Of a stretch of DNA of 37,032 bases, positions 9,922 through 18,055 are shown piece after piece. The stretch's first letter is position 1; each line of letters starts with the position of its first letter. Under the pieces are notes generated by a model, which saw only the letters and a program-made list of their open reading frames with translations, had not been told where the DNA came from and ran no database searches. Position numbers and translations under genes: made by a program. The DNA lies in the NCBI GenBank assembly GCA_019113845.1, contig DXGQ01000037.1, positions 1 through 37,032 on the forward strand. Direction: 5' to 3'. This DNA is from Candidatus Anaerobutyricum avicola. Lineage in GTDB: Bacteria > Bacillota > Clostridia > Lachnospirales > Lachnospiraceae.

Positions 9922-9976
9922 GTCTGTACGGTATTGTATGAGGCAATGAATGATTACAAAAATATACCGTACAGAC
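9922..9976. promoter_or_regulatory. 13-bp inverted repeat upstream of the PF06541 gene
   Basis: GTCTGTACGGTAT (9922-9934) and ATACCGTACAGAC (9964-9976) are perfect inverted copies 29 bp apart, 57-111 bp before the start codon at 9865. The space between carries a loose minus-strand promoter (TTGTAA, then TACAAT). This is likely a pair of operator half-sites flanking the promoter. Confidence 0.55.
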
Positions 9977-10035
9977 GTTACTATTCGATAAATATAATGT
10001 TAAATTTTTAATAAGTTATTCGAAGGTTGATTCAC

Positions 10036-10058
10036 AAATGCGCCCCATCGGCGCATTT
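10036..10058. other. 9-bp palindromic hairpin between divergent genes
   Basis: AAATGCGCC (10036-10044) pairs with GGCGCATTT (10050-10058). It lies just before the aroK promoter, so it is not that gene's terminator. It may separate the divergent units or bind a protein. Confidence 0.45.
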
Positions 10059-10060
10059 CG

Positions 10061-10090
10061 TTGCCTGTATACTTATTTTTATGATAGAAT
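10061..10090 (+). promoter_or_regulatory. aroK-aroD promoter
   Basis: TTGCCT (10061-10066), 18-bp spacer, TAGAAT (10085-10090). Confidence 0.6.
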
Positions 10091-10162
10091 ATCGTTGAGA
10101 AAGAAAGTAGAAGAAAAGTATCAGAAAAAAGTATCGAAAGGACAGTATGACGGGAGATCATG

Positions 10163-10756
10163 ATGAAAGAGTGTGAACGATTACGGCAGGAGTTTTTGCC
10201 GGAAGCGAAAGCAGAGAAAGAACTGTTTGATTATAATATCGTGTTGATCGGCTTTATGGGAGCCGGGAAAAGTACGATCGCCAGTATGATGCAGGAAGCG
10301 TTTTCTATGGAAGTGATCGAGATGGATCAGGTGATCGTGGATCAGCAGGGGATGAGTATACCGGAGATTTTTGAGAAGTACGGAGAAGAATATTTCAGGG
10401 ATCTGGAGACAAAGCTTCTGATTGAGATGCAGGATCATCGGAATGTGATCATATCCTGCGGCGGGGGAGTGGCTCTTCGGGAAAGAAATGTAAAGGAAAT
10501 GAAGAAGAACGGGAGAGTTGTTTTCCTCACAGCTTCGCCGGAGACTATCCTGGAGAGGGTGAAGGATGATGAGGACAGACCGCTTCTCCAAGGTCATAAA
10601 AATGTGGAAGATATTTCTGAGATGATGGAGAAAAGAAGGCCAAAATATGAAGCGGCGGCGGATATTGTTATCCGGACAGACGGAAAATCAGCGTATGATA
10701 TCTGTCGGGAGATCGTATCAGAACTTCAGAAACAGGATAAAGTACAGCCAAAATGA
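10163..10756 (+). CDS. aroK: shikimate kinase
   Basis: Phosphorylates shikimate at the 3-hydroxyl with ATP, in the chorismate pathway. The P-loop GFMGAGKST lies near residues 30-38, the shikimate-binding Asp in IEMDQVI, the CGGGV motif follows, and the lid carries DEDRPLLQ. The C-terminal DIVIRTDGKS is normal. About 25 extra residues precede the kinase core (ECERLRQEFLPEAKAEKEL); they could be the last helix of a lost chorismate-mutase-like partner, but this is a guess. Start 10163 has GGGAG at a better spacing than the adjacent ATG at 10160. The stop overlaps an ATG at 10753, and aroD follows directly. Confidence 0.92.
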   Translation: MKECERLRQEFLPEAKAEKELFDYNIVLIGFMGAGKSTIASMMQEAFSMEVIEMDQVIVDQQGMSIPEIFEKYGEEYFRDLETKLLIEMQDHRNVIISCGGGVALRERNVKEMKKNGRVVFLTASPETILERVKDDEDRPLLQGHKNVEDISEMMEKRRPKYEAAADIVIRTDGKSAYDICREIVSELQKQDKVQPK

Positions 10757-10773
10757 CGGAGGGAAGAAAGAGT

Positions 10774-11577
10774 ATGAAGCCGGTAACAGTGAGAAATGTG
10801 AAGATCGGCAAGGGAATGCCGAAAATCTGCGTGCCCATTGTGGGGGTGACAAAAGAAGAGATTTATGAGGAGGCAAAAAATATGAAAAAGCTGCCGGTTG
10901 ACCTTGTGGAATGGAGGGGCGACTGGTTTGCGGATATACTGGAGCCGGAGCAGACGGCGGAAGTGCTCGGAGGACTTCGGAAGATTCTCGGACGGCGGCC
11001 GATTCTTTTTACCTTCCGAACAAAAAAAGAAGGCGGAGAGAAAGAAATCACGGCAGAAGAGTATGAGAAGATCAATCGGCAGGTCATCGCGACGGGAAAT
11101 GCCGATATGATCGATGTGGAGATCTTTATTGACGGAGAAGAAGGCAAAAAAAATGAAACGGAAGACGGCGGGCAGGAGGGCACGGTGGAGCGACTGATCC
11201 GGGAGGCGCATGCCCATGATGTGAAGGTCATTGCGTCCAGCCACGATTTTGAGAAGACGCCGCCGAAAGAAGTCATCATCAGCCGGCTCATGAGAATGCA
11301 GGATGCTGGGGCCGATATTGCAAAAATCGCGGTGATGCCGAAGGACAGGGCGGATGTGCTGACCCTGCTTTCTGCCACAGAGGAAATGTGCCGGGAGTAC
11401 GCCAGATGTCCGGTTGTCACCATGTCCATGTCTGCAAGGGGCGTATTAAGCCGTCTCTGCGGGGAAGTCTTTGGTTCGGCCATCACATTTGCCAGCGCGG
11501 GAAAAGCGTCTGCGCCGGGACAGATGGATGTCGATGAATTGAAGGAAGTATTGAAGATTCTTCATAAGAATATGTAA
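10774..11577 (+). CDS. aroD: type I 3-dehydroquinate dehydratase
   Basis: Converts 3-dehydroquinate to 3-dehydroshikimate through a Schiff base. The catalytic His (ASSHDFE, about residue 157) and the Schiff-base Lys (IAKIAVMP, about 184) are 27 residues apart, as in known type I enzymes. The family C-terminus (PGQMDVDELKEVLKIL) is present. GGAGGG at 10759-10763 points to start 10774 rather than the ATG at 10753 that overlaps the aroK stop. A loop near residues 125-135 (GEEGKKNETEDGGQEG) is longer and more acidic than usual. The gene forms a two-gene operon with aroK, neighbouring pathway steps. Confidence 0.93.
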   Translation: MKPVTVRNVKIGKGMPKICVPIVGVTKEEIYEEAKNMKKLPVDLVEWRGDWFADILEPEQTAEVLGGLRKILGRRPILFTFRTKKEGGEKEITAEEYEKINRQVIATGNADMIDVEIFIDGEEGKKNETEDGGQEGTVERLIREAHAHDVKVIASSHDFEKTPPKEVIISRLMRMQDAGADIAKIAVMPKDRADVLTLLSATEEMCREYARCPVVTMSMSARGVLSRLCGEVFGSAITFASAGKASAPGQMDVDELKEVLKILHKNM

Positions 11578-11593
11578 ACATTGTGTGAAATAC

Positions 11594-11623
11594 TTGTATA
11601 AGCTTTCCTGTATATGGTAGAAT
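11594..11623 (+). promoter_or_regulatory. promoter of the lipid-kinase gene
   Basis: TTGTAT (11594-11599), 18-bp spacer, TAGAAT (11618-11623), about 80 bp before the start codon. Confidence 0.55.
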
Positions 11624-11704
11624 GTCGGTAGCTTATCAGGGTGGTGAGAGGGACGGCGCGGATGCGTCGTTTTCTGACTGCCGAATCAAACAGGAGGGAT
11701 GAAC

Positions 11705-12619
11705 ATGAAAGGGTTGTTTATTATTAATCCATCATCCGGAAGACAGAATTTTCACGACAAGTTAAAGGAGATCACAGGCAGTCTGATCATGGATCAGATC
11801 TGCAGTACCATAGATGTATTCTATACAGAGAAGCAGGACGATGCGCTGAACAGAGCAGCGGCATTGCAGCCGGAGGAGTATGATTTTGTGGTAGCTGTGG
11901 GAGGAGACGGTACGCTGAATGAAGTCATAAACGGGATCATTCTGAGCGGAAGTCACATCCCTGTGGCGGTCATTTCTGCCGGAACGGTAAATGACTTTGC
12001 CAACTATCTGAAGCTGCCGCAGACGCCGAAGGAGTTCTGTGAGATGATCAAAGAGTTTCGTCTGAAACAGGTGGATGCCGGAAGGGTGAACAGCAAGTAT
12101 TTTATCAATGTGGTGGCGGCAGGGCTGCTGTCGGACATCGGTTTTAAAGTTGCAAAGGATAAAAAGGCTGCCATGGGCAAGCTTGCCTATTACCTGGAGG
12201 GCGCGATCGACCTTCCGAAGCAGTTCGGGCGGACGCTGAAGCTTAGATTTACTTCTGATGAAAAGAGTCTCGAGGAGGAGATTCTTCTTTTTATGGTCAC
12301 AAACAGTCAGAGCGTGGGAGGATTCCGGGAGATAGCGCCGTTGGCGTCCACTTCGGACGGTAAGTTTGATGTGGTCATCATCAAAAAGATGGATATCTTC
12401 CAGGTGACGCCGCTGCTCCTGTCCATTTTGCAGGGGGATCATGTCAATCATCCTGCTGTGGAATATTTCCAGACGAATCATCTGAAGATTGAGAATCTGG
12501 ATGAACAGGAGATCAATGTGGACTACGACGGAGAACAGCTCATGGACAGTTTTCCGCTGGAGATGGAGCTGATCCCGAAGGCAGTGCGCATTGTGATACC
12601 GCCGCAAAAGGAACAATAA
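11705..12619 (+). CDS. diacylglycerol-kinase-family lipid kinase (DgkB/YegS type)
   Basis: A 304-residue soluble lipid kinase. The nucleotide loop GGDGTLNEVINGI starts near residue 66, preceded by IINPSSGR at the N-terminus, and SAGTVNDFA follows. In Gram-positives, DgkB returns diacylglycerol from lipoteichoic-acid synthesis to phospholipid; other members (BmrU, YegS) have different lipids, so the substrate is open. Start 11705 is 7 bases after AGGAGG; the ATG at 11699 touches that site. It has its own promoter and is followed by a separately promoted serS. Confidence 0.85.
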   Translation: MKGLFIINPSSGRQNFHDKLKEITGSLIMDQICSTIDVFYTEKQDDALNRAAALQPEEYDFVVAVGGDGTLNEVINGIILSGSHIPVAVISAGTVNDFANYLKLPQTPKEFCEMIKEFRLKQVDAGRVNSKYFINVVAAGLLSDIGFKVAKDKKAAMGKLAYYLEGAIDLPKQFGRTLKLRFTSDEKSLEEEILLFMVTNSQSVGGFREIAPLASTSDGKFDVVIIKKMDIFQVTPLLLSILQGDHVNHPAVEYFQTNHLKIENLDEQEINVDYDGEQLMDSFPLEMELIPKAVRIVIPPQKEQ

Positions 12620-12622
12620 AAC

Positions 12623-12651
12623 TTGCAAATCACAGGTGAATAGACTATTAT
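12623..12651 (+). promoter_or_regulatory. serS promoter
   Basis: TTGCAA (12623-12628), 17-bp spacer, TATTAT (12646-12651). The leader to the start codon is only about 50 bases, too short for a T-box. Confidence 0.65.
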
Positions 12652-12707
12652 ATCAAATGTGAGAGTCTGCAGGGTAGCGGGCAGTAAATATACCTCTGGA
12701 GGAAAAT

Positions 12708-13994
12708 ATGTTAGATTTAAAATTTGTGAGAGAAAATCCGGATATTGTAAAACAGAATATCAGAAATAAGTTTCAGGATGAGAAGCTTCCACTGGTAGAC
12801 GAAGTGATCGCTCTCGATGTAAAGAGAAGAGAGACACAGCAGGAAGCAGATGATTTAAGGGCGAATCGTAAAAAGATCTCCAAGCAGATCGGAGCGCTGA
12901 TGGCGCAGGGCAAGAAGGAAGAAGCGGAAGAAGTGAAAAAACAGGTCACAAAGAATGCGGAACGTCTGGCAGAGCTGGAAGCTCTGGAAACAGAGATCGG
13001 CGAGAAAGTGACTTCCATCATGATGCGGATTCCGAATATCATCGACCCGAGCGTGCCGATCGGAAAAGATGACAGCGAGAACGTGGAGATTCAGAAATAC
13101 GGTGATCCGGTGGTACCGGACTTTGAGATCCCGTATCACACAGATATTATGGAGAGCTTTAACGGCATTGATTTGGACAGCGCGAGAAAGGTTGCCGGCA
13201 ACGGTTTCTACTATCTGATGGGTGACATCGCCAGATTACACTCCGCAGTGATCGCCTATGCCCGTGACTTCATGATTGACAGAGGATTCACCTACTGTGT
13301 GCCTCCGTTCATGATCCGAAGTAACGTGGTGACCGGCGTGATGAGTTTTGCGGAGATGGATGCCATGATGTATAAGATCGAGGGAGAAGATCTGTATCTC
13401 ATCGGAACGAGCGAACATTCCATGATCGGTAAGTTTATCGATACTGTTCTTAAGGAGGAGACGCTTCCGAGAACACTGACTTCCTACTCTCCTTGTTTCA
13501 GAAAAGAGAAAGGCGCGCACGGTATCGAGGAGAGAGGCGTATACCGCATCCATCAGTTTGAGAAGCAGGAGATGATCGTTGTCTGCAAGCCGGAGGAGAG
13601 CCCGATGTGGTTTGATAAGCTGTGGCAGAATACGGTAGACCTGTTTCGTTCCATGGACATCCCGGTTCGTACACTGGAGTGTTGTTCCGGCGACCTGGCA
13701 GACCTTAAAGTGAAGTCCATCGATGTGGAAGCATGGTCCCCTCGTCAGAAGAAGTATTTTGAGGTGGGAAGCTGCTCCAACCTGGGAGACGCTCAGGCAA
13801 GAAGATTAAAGATCCGCGTGACTGGAGAAAATGGCAAATACTTTGCTCACACACTGAATAATACAGTGGTCGCTCCGCCTCGTATGCTGATCGCTTTCCT
13901 GGAAAATAATCTCAATGCGGACGGTTCCGTAAATATTCCGGAAGTGCTTCGCCCATACATGGGAGGCAAATCCGTGCTGATTCCGGAAAAATAA
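12708..13994 (+). CDS. serS: seryl-tRNA synthetase
   Basis: Class II synthetase of 428 residues, charging tRNA-Ser. The N-terminal coiled-coil arm spans about residues 25-110 (heptad-rich, Glu/Lys-rich). The TSEH motif near residue 239 is followed by motif 2 (CFRKEKGAHG, then RGVYRIHQFEKQEM) and motif 3 near the end (LNNTVVAPPRMLIAFLENN). A start at 12708 with TGGAGG fits. Own promoter upstream and strong terminator downstream. Confidence 0.96.
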   Translation: MLDLKFVRENPDIVKQNIRNKFQDEKLPLVDEVIALDVKRRETQQEADDLRANRKKISKQIGALMAQGKKEEAEEVKKQVTKNAERLAELEALETEIGEKVTSIMMRIPNIIDPSVPIGKDDSENVEIQKYGDPVVPDFEIPYHTDIMESFNGIDLDSARKVAGNGFYYLMGDIARLHSAVIAYARDFMIDRGFTYCVPPFMIRSNVVTGVMSFAEMDAMMYKIEGEDLYLIGTSEHSMIGKFIDTVLKEETLPRTLTSYSPCFRKEKGAHGIEERGVYRIHQFEKQEMIVVCKPEESPMWFDKLWQNTVDLFRSMDIPVRTLECCSGDLADLKVKSIDVEAWSPRQKKYFEVGSCSNLGDAQARRLKIRVTGENGKYFAHTLNNTVVAPPRMLIAFLENNLNADGSVNIPEVLRPYMGGKSVLIPEK

Positions 13995-14009
13995 CAGAAT
14001 AGAAAATAA

Positions 14010-14059
14010 AAAGGCTCCTCCGGGCAGATGAAAAAGATCTGTCCGGCAGGAGCTTTTTT
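14010..14059 (+). terminator. serS terminator
   Basis: AAGGCTCCT pairs with AGGAGCTTT around an inner CCGGGCAGAT/ATCTGTCCGG stem, followed by six T. Confidence 0.88.
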
Positions 14060-14119
14060 GATGAAATATTTTGACAAGCTTTTTTAAGAAATAGAAAACA
14101 TATGAGAACCACTGCGGCA

Positions 14120-14737
14120 TCAGCCGATAAAGTTTGTGTAAATATGTTCTTCTTTTTTCGGCATACCATATTTTTCTTTGCCGAGAGCGATGCTCTTCAT
14201 GAGAAACGCCATATTTCTGGCGAGAATCCGCATGGTCTGCAGTCCCTCGATATCCTGCGCTGCCTCACCCTGCGCGCGTCCGTGCACGCTGTTCCAGTAC
14301 TGGCTGGATGCCACTGGCATACCGGAGATGGTGAAATACTTGTTCAGCTCATCGTAAGTGGCGGAGCAGCCGCCTCTTCTTGCCACGGCAACGCTGGCGC
14401 CGAACTTCATGCTCTTGTCAAAGCCGGTGCTGTAAAAGAGCCGGTCAAGACAGGCGATGAGAGTGGCGTTGGCGGAAGCGTAGTAGACAGGGCTGGCAAC
14501 GACGAGACCGTCTGCTTCCTGGAACTTTGGTGCCAGTTCATTGACAACATCGTCAAAAACGCAGCGGCCTTTTTCTGCGCAGGTGCCGCAGGCGATGCAG
14601 CCTCTGACATCTTTATTGCCAATCTGGACAGTTTCCACTTCAATGCCTTCCTCAAAGAAGGTCTTTTCCATCTCTTTTAAAGCGATGGATGTATTGCCAT
14701 CTTTTCTCGGACTTCCGTTGATCATTAAAACTTTCAT
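14120..14737 (-). CDS. flavodoxin-like NAD(P)H-dependent FMN reductase
   Basis: A 205-residue flavodoxin-fold protein. The FMN phosphate loop is GSPRKDGNTS at residues 8-17. A GCIACGTCAEKGRC cluster near residue 47 has four cysteines, as in iron-sulfur flavoprotein-like reductases of anaerobes. SPVYYASANA and VARRGG follow. The role is probably reduction of quinones, nitro compounds or metals, but the substrate is unknown. Start 14737 follows GGGAGG at a proper distance; the ATG six bases earlier is too close. A promoter lies at 14845-14873, partly over the trmB end. Confidence 0.85.
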   Translation of the reverse strand: MKVLMINGSPRKDGNTSIALKEMEKTFFEEGIEVETVQIGNKDVRGCIACGTCAEKGRCVFDDVVNELAPKFQEADGLVVASPVYYASANATLIACLDRLFYSTGFDKSMKFGASVAVARRGGCSATYDELNKYFTISGMPVASSQYWNSVHGRAQGEAAQDIEGLQTMRILARNMAFLMKSIALGKEKYGMPKKEEHIYTNFIG

Positions 14738-14844
14738 GTTCATACCTCCCGGATTCTGGCGGCAGCATGTTCGGCTGACCGCGTCGTATTCTTCCTGTGA
14801 TACAGGGCAAATATAAAGATATGTATACAAAACCCTGAAAACTT

Positions 14845-14873
14845 ATTGTACACCCGAAAATCAGCAATTGCAA
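14845..14873 (-). promoter_or_regulatory. promoter of the flavodoxin-like gene
   Basis: On the minus strand, TTGCAA (14868-14873), 17-bp spacer, TACAAT (14845-14850). It starts just after the trmB stop codon. Confidence 0.65.
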
Positions 14874-14875
14874 TA

Positions 14876-15526
14876 TCAGCCCCGGCGTGGTTCCCGGTGA
14901 ATGACCATCTTGCAGATCGGATTGCCCTTCTGTACAAACTTCTCCTCGTATTCGGTCATGACATTTCCTTCGAGATATGGGCTGTGGTGCAGGTCAAAGG
15001 TGGAATAATCGAGGATCCATCCGGCCTCCTGCACTTCCTCGAGAGAGAAGTCAAAGAGCCCCCGGTTATCGGTCTTGAAAATGACCCGTCCGTCCGGTTT
15101 CAGAATCTCATCGTAGCGGGCGAGAAACTGCCGGGATGTGAGACGTCTCTTGGCATGTCTTTCCTTTGGCCACGGGTCGGAAAAGTTCAGATAGATCTGA
15201 TCGACTTCCCCCTTATCAAAATACTGTGTGATGTATTCCGCGTCCATTCGCAGAAAATGCAGATTAGGAAGAGGGGCTTCTTCCATTTTTTCCAGAGCGC
15301 GCACCAGGACGCTGGAATATTTCTCAATGCCGATATACTGTACATCCGGATGAAGCCTCGCCATCTCCATGAGAAATCTGCCCTTTCCCATGCCAATCTC
15401 CAGATGGATGGGTTTGCCGTCATGGAAAATATCCGCCCATTTTCCTTTATTCTTTTCTGCCTCTTTTAAGACATATTTATTTTCTGCAATCTGTTCTCTT
15501 GAACCTTTTACATTTCTTAATCGCAT
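14876..15526 (-). CDS. trmB: tRNA (guanine-N7-)-methyltransferase
   Basis: Adds a methyl group to G46 of tRNA using S-adenosylmethionine. The 216-residue length is normal. The SAM-binding motif is LEIGMGKGRFL near residue 42, followed by IGIEKY, the family-specific NFSDPWPKERHAKRRLT near 115, and FKTDN. The TEYE motif lies near the end. Start 15526 has AGGAAAGGA upstream on the minus strand. The leader contains a long stem and a terminator-like hairpin, described separately. Confidence 0.95.
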   Translation of the reverse strand: MRLRNVKGSREQIAENKYVLKEAEKNKGKWADIFHDGKPIHLEIGMGKGRFLMEMARLHPDVQYIGIEKYSSVLVRALEKMEEAPLPNLHFLRMDAEYITQYFDKGEVDQIYLNFSDPWPKERHAKRRLTSRQFLARYDEILKPDGRVIFKTDNRGLFDFSLEEVQEAGWILDYSTFDLHHSPYLEGNVMTEYEEKFVQKGNPICKMVIHREPRRG

Positions 15527-15547
15527 AGGTATCCTTTCCTCTGTTTT

Positions 15548-15638
15548 AATAAAAGACCCGTTCGCGGGTCCCGGCACAGGAATGGAAGCCGGCGTCAGCC
15601 GACAGGATCATTTTTTTCAACTCCTGTGCCATATCTGC
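15548..15638 (-). promoter_or_regulatory. structured leader of trmB, candidate attenuator
   Basis: In transcript order the leader first forms a stem of 15622-15630 with 15573-15581 (GGCACAGGA with TCCTGTGCC), enclosing a GC-rich inner stem. It then has a hairpin of GACCCG/CGGGTC at 15555-15570 followed by TTTTATT. A stem followed by a terminator-like hairpin just before the gene is the layout of an attenuator. A 28-codon open frame (15546-15632) also runs through it, without a good ribosome site. I do not recognise a known riboswitch class. Confidence 0.5.
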
Positions 15639-15645
15639 ACTTTAC

Positions 15646-15674
15646 ATCCTACTCGAAAAGTAACATTTTTGCAA
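15646..15674 (-). promoter_or_regulatory. trmB promoter
   Basis: On the minus strand, TTGCAA (15669-15674), 17-bp spacer, TAGGAT (15646-15651). Transcription would begin around 15638, at the edge of the structured leader. Confidence 0.6.
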
Positions 15675-15685
15675 ATTATTTTTAC

Positions 15686-15714
15686 TTGATTAGTACAAAC
15701 TGTTAGTATACAAT
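15686..15714 (+). promoter_or_regulatory. promoter of the carboxypeptidase gene
   Basis: TTGATT (15686-15691), 17-bp spacer, TACAAT (15709-15714), back to back with the trmB promoter. Confidence 0.6.
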
Positions 15715-15824
15715 AAAAAAATACATGTGCACCATTAAAAGTGTAATGAAAAAATAAAAAGACTGCTATATTTATGAAAGGAAAGCAATGACAGAATAAT
15801 AATACAGAACAGGAGAACATACAT

Positions 15825-17672
15825 ATGAAACGTCTATTGACAGTAATCGTAGCTTTATCCATGAGTATTTCCGTCTGTCTGCCGGTGCAGGCGCAGTTCT
15901 CCTTCCAGGAGGACGCCACAGTGGAGAGTTCCACGGAAGCGGCAGCCGGTACGGAGGAAGCGGCAGACACTGCCGCTGAGGAGGATACCGCAGAAGAGAC
16001 TGCTTCCACAGAACCGGATGCGGAGGAGAGTTCTGCTGCCGGAGCCACCGACACAGGCGCCGGAGAGGGAACGGCCGACGCCGCTGCCTACGGTGTGGAG
16101 AAGCTGAAAAAAGCGCCGGATGTCACAGCGGAGTCCGCCCTTTTGATGGATGCGGAGTCGGGAGCCATCCTCTATGGAAAGGATGAGGATTCCAAACAGT
16201 ATCCTGCCAGCATCACCAAGGTTATGACGGCGCTTATCACCATCGAGAATTGTTCCATGGATGAGATCGTCACATTTTCCAATGAAGCGGTCAATGGCAT
16301 TGAGGCGGGCAGCAGCAGCGCCGGCATCAATGTAGGAGCGGAGCTTACCGTAGAAGATACGCTGTACGCGATGATGCTCGTTTCCGCCAACGAGGCGGCG
16401 GCAGCGCTGGCAGAGCATGTTGCCGGTTCCAATGAGGCGTTCGCGGATCTGATGAATCAGAGAGCGCAGGAACTGGGATGTACGGGCACACATTTTGTGA
16501 ACCCGCACGGACTGCCGGATGAGGATCATTATACGACAGCGCACGATATGGGGCTGATCCTGCAGCAGGCGATGAAGTATGACGAGTTCAGAAAGATCGC
16601 CGAGGCAGACACTTACACGCTGCAAAAGAGTGATACGCTGACAGACACGCTGGAATTATGGAATCATTCCAAGATCATCCGGGAGAACAGCGATTATTAT
16701 TATGAGTACGCCGAGGGTTCAAAGCCGGGCTACACGCAGGCGGCGCTCAATACGCTGGTCACTTACGCGAAGAAAGATAATGTGGAGCTGATCTGCGTCA
16801 TCCTGAAAGATTACGGCGCAGATAACAGCTACTATGATACGACGAATCTGTTTGAATGGGGATTTGAACAGGTAAAGGGGATCACACCGCTATCGTCTTT
16901 TAACCTGACGGAGGCGCTCAGAGCAAATTCTGATATCACAGAAGATGAGCTGACGAATATTCAGCGCCTGAACTGCACATTCCCGGAGGATTATTATATT
17001 CTCGTTCAGAAAGATTTTGATGATTCAACGTTGAAGACAGCCTTCGTGATGGATGAAGACACGCGTAGCGGAAGGATCGGCTACATCAATATCACTGCGG
17101 GAGATACGGTGATAGGAGCTGCTCCGGTAACTTATGATATGAATTCTGAGGCGGCGCAGAGTTATCTGAGCAGCGGAAGCGCCGACGATGATCTGGAGAC
17201 GGCGCCGGTGGATGAGGGACGCCTCACGCCAAGCAAAGTGTTTACTTATATCGTCCGGGCGGTTGTAGTTCTGATCATCGTGGCCATTCTCATCAGTTTT
17301 CTGCGAAGAAGACAGGCGGAGAAGCGCCGCCAGCAGCGGATTCTGGAGAGAAAGAAAAAACATGCTTCCTCCAACACGAGAAGTAGCGGCGGATATTCCC
17401 GGACGGGAACCGGCAGAACGACTTCATATGGAAACAGAAGCAGAACGGCGTCCTCATCCCGGAGCAGAAGTTCTTCGACAGGAAGCGGCTCCGGAAGAGC
17501 GTCATCTGGCAGAACGACAGGAAGTACCTCCGGCAGAACGTCATCAGGGAGGACAACAGGAGCCCCGGGAAGAAGCGGCTCCGGCAGAACGTCCGGAAGA
17601 AATACTTCCGGAACAGGAAGGACATCACAGAATACTTCCTCCAGACAGAGACGCACAGGAAAGAAAAAATAA
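15825..17672 (+). CDS. D-alanyl-D-alanine carboxypeptidase (S11, DacF-like) with basic repeat tail
   Basis: A 615-residue penicillin-binding protein that trims the last D-Ala from peptidoglycan stem peptides outside the membrane. Residues 1-23 are a signal peptide ending VQA. Residues 30-88 are an acidic Ala/Glu/Thr linker. The S11 domain follows, with the active Ser in SITK (129-132), SAN (187-189) and KPG (300-302, in place of the usual KTG). A membrane helix lies near 472-493 (VVVLIIVAILISFL). After it comes a basic RRRQAEKRRQQR run and about 95 residues of Ser/Gly/Thr/Arg repeats (units such as SSGRTTG), which is far longer than the short anchor of typical relatives. By topology this tail should be cytoplasmic. 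Start 15825 has AGGAG 9 bases upstream. Confidence 0.92.
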   Translation: MKRLLTVIVALSMSISVCLPVQAQFSFQEDATVESSTEAAAGTEEAADTAAEEDTAEETASTEPDAEESSAAGATDTGAGEGTADAAAYGVEKLKKAPDVTAESALLMDAESGAILYGKDEDSKQYPASITKVMTALITIENCSMDEIVTFSNEAVNGIEAGSSSAGINVGAELTVEDTLYAMMLVSANEAAAALAEHVAGSNEAFADLMNQRAQELGCTGTHFVNPHGLPDEDHYTTAHDMGLILQQAMKYDEFRKIAEADTYTLQKSDTLTDTLELWNHSKIIRENSDYYYEYAEGSKPGYTQAALNTLVTYAKKDNVELICVILKDYGADNSYYDTTNLFEWGFEQVKGITPLSSFNLTEALRANSDITEDELTNIQRLNCTFPEDYYILVQKDFDDSTLKTAFVMDEDTRSGRIGYINITAGDTVIGAAPVTYDMNSEAAQSYLSSGSADDDLETAPVDEGRLTPSKVFTYIVRAVVVLIIVAILISFLRRRQAEKRRQQRILERKKKHASSNTRSSGGYSRTGTGRTTSYGNRSRTASSSRSRSSSTGSGSGRASSGRTTGSTSGRTSSGRTTGAPGRSGSGRTSGRNTSGTGRTSQNTSSRQRRTGKKK

Positions 17673-17713
17673 AAAAGGGGAATCTGCATGATATTCGGCA
17701 GATTCCCTTTTTT
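17671..17713 (+). terminator. terminator of the carboxypeptidase gene
   Basis: GGGAATCTGC pairs with GCAGATTCCC (17698-17707), flanked by A-run and T-run, so it could work in both directions. Confidence 0.9.
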
Positions 17714-17863
17714 CACGGAAAATTGTGTTCTTGTGCAATAAAAACACTCCGCGAGGATCGCACTGTGGCGCATGTTCTTGTTTCAAAGAAAATGCGTCAG
17801 AAGAAACAGACAACGAAAAAACACCGTCCCCAATGGTCAAGCCATCAAAAACAGTGCTTTCAA

Positions 17864-17936
17864 TGCGCCTTCAGGGGCTCGAACCCTGGACACCCTGATT
17901 AAGAGTCAGGTGCTCTACCAACTGAGCTAAAAGCGC
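17864..17936 (-). tRNA. tRNA-Lys(CUU)
   Basis: The minus strand folds into a complete 73-base cloverleaf: acceptor GCGCTTT, D arm with AGCTCAGTTGGTAGAGC, anticodon stem CCTGA/TCAGG with loop CTCTTAA (anticodon CTT), T arm with GGTTCGAGCC, discriminator A. CCA is not encoded. A consensus promoter lies 41 bases upstream. Confidence 0.96.
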
Positions 17937-17976
17937 ATACATTTGAAATTGTTGTGAACTTTTCAACGCAAGGAAC

Positions 17977-18005
17977 ATTATATACGATAAGCGAAAGAAT
18001 TGCAA
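17977..18005 (-). promoter_or_regulatory. tRNA-Lys promoter
   Basis: On the minus strand, TTGCAA (18000-18005), 17-bp spacer, TATAAT (17977-17982). Confidence 0.8.
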
Positions 18006-18055
18006 GCATTTTTTTTAATTTTTTCACTTTTTTTAAGTATTTTTTTCAATACAAT

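Noticed and set aside
12620-12707. T-box leader before serS
   Set aside because: The gap is 88 bases with the promoter in its first third, leaving too little RNA for a T-box and no terminator hairpin.
17246-17773. Pro/Leu-rich minus-strand frame opposite the carboxypeptidase tail
   Set aside because: It is the antisense of the Ser/Gly/Arg repeat codons; the sense frame is continuous with a known enzyme.
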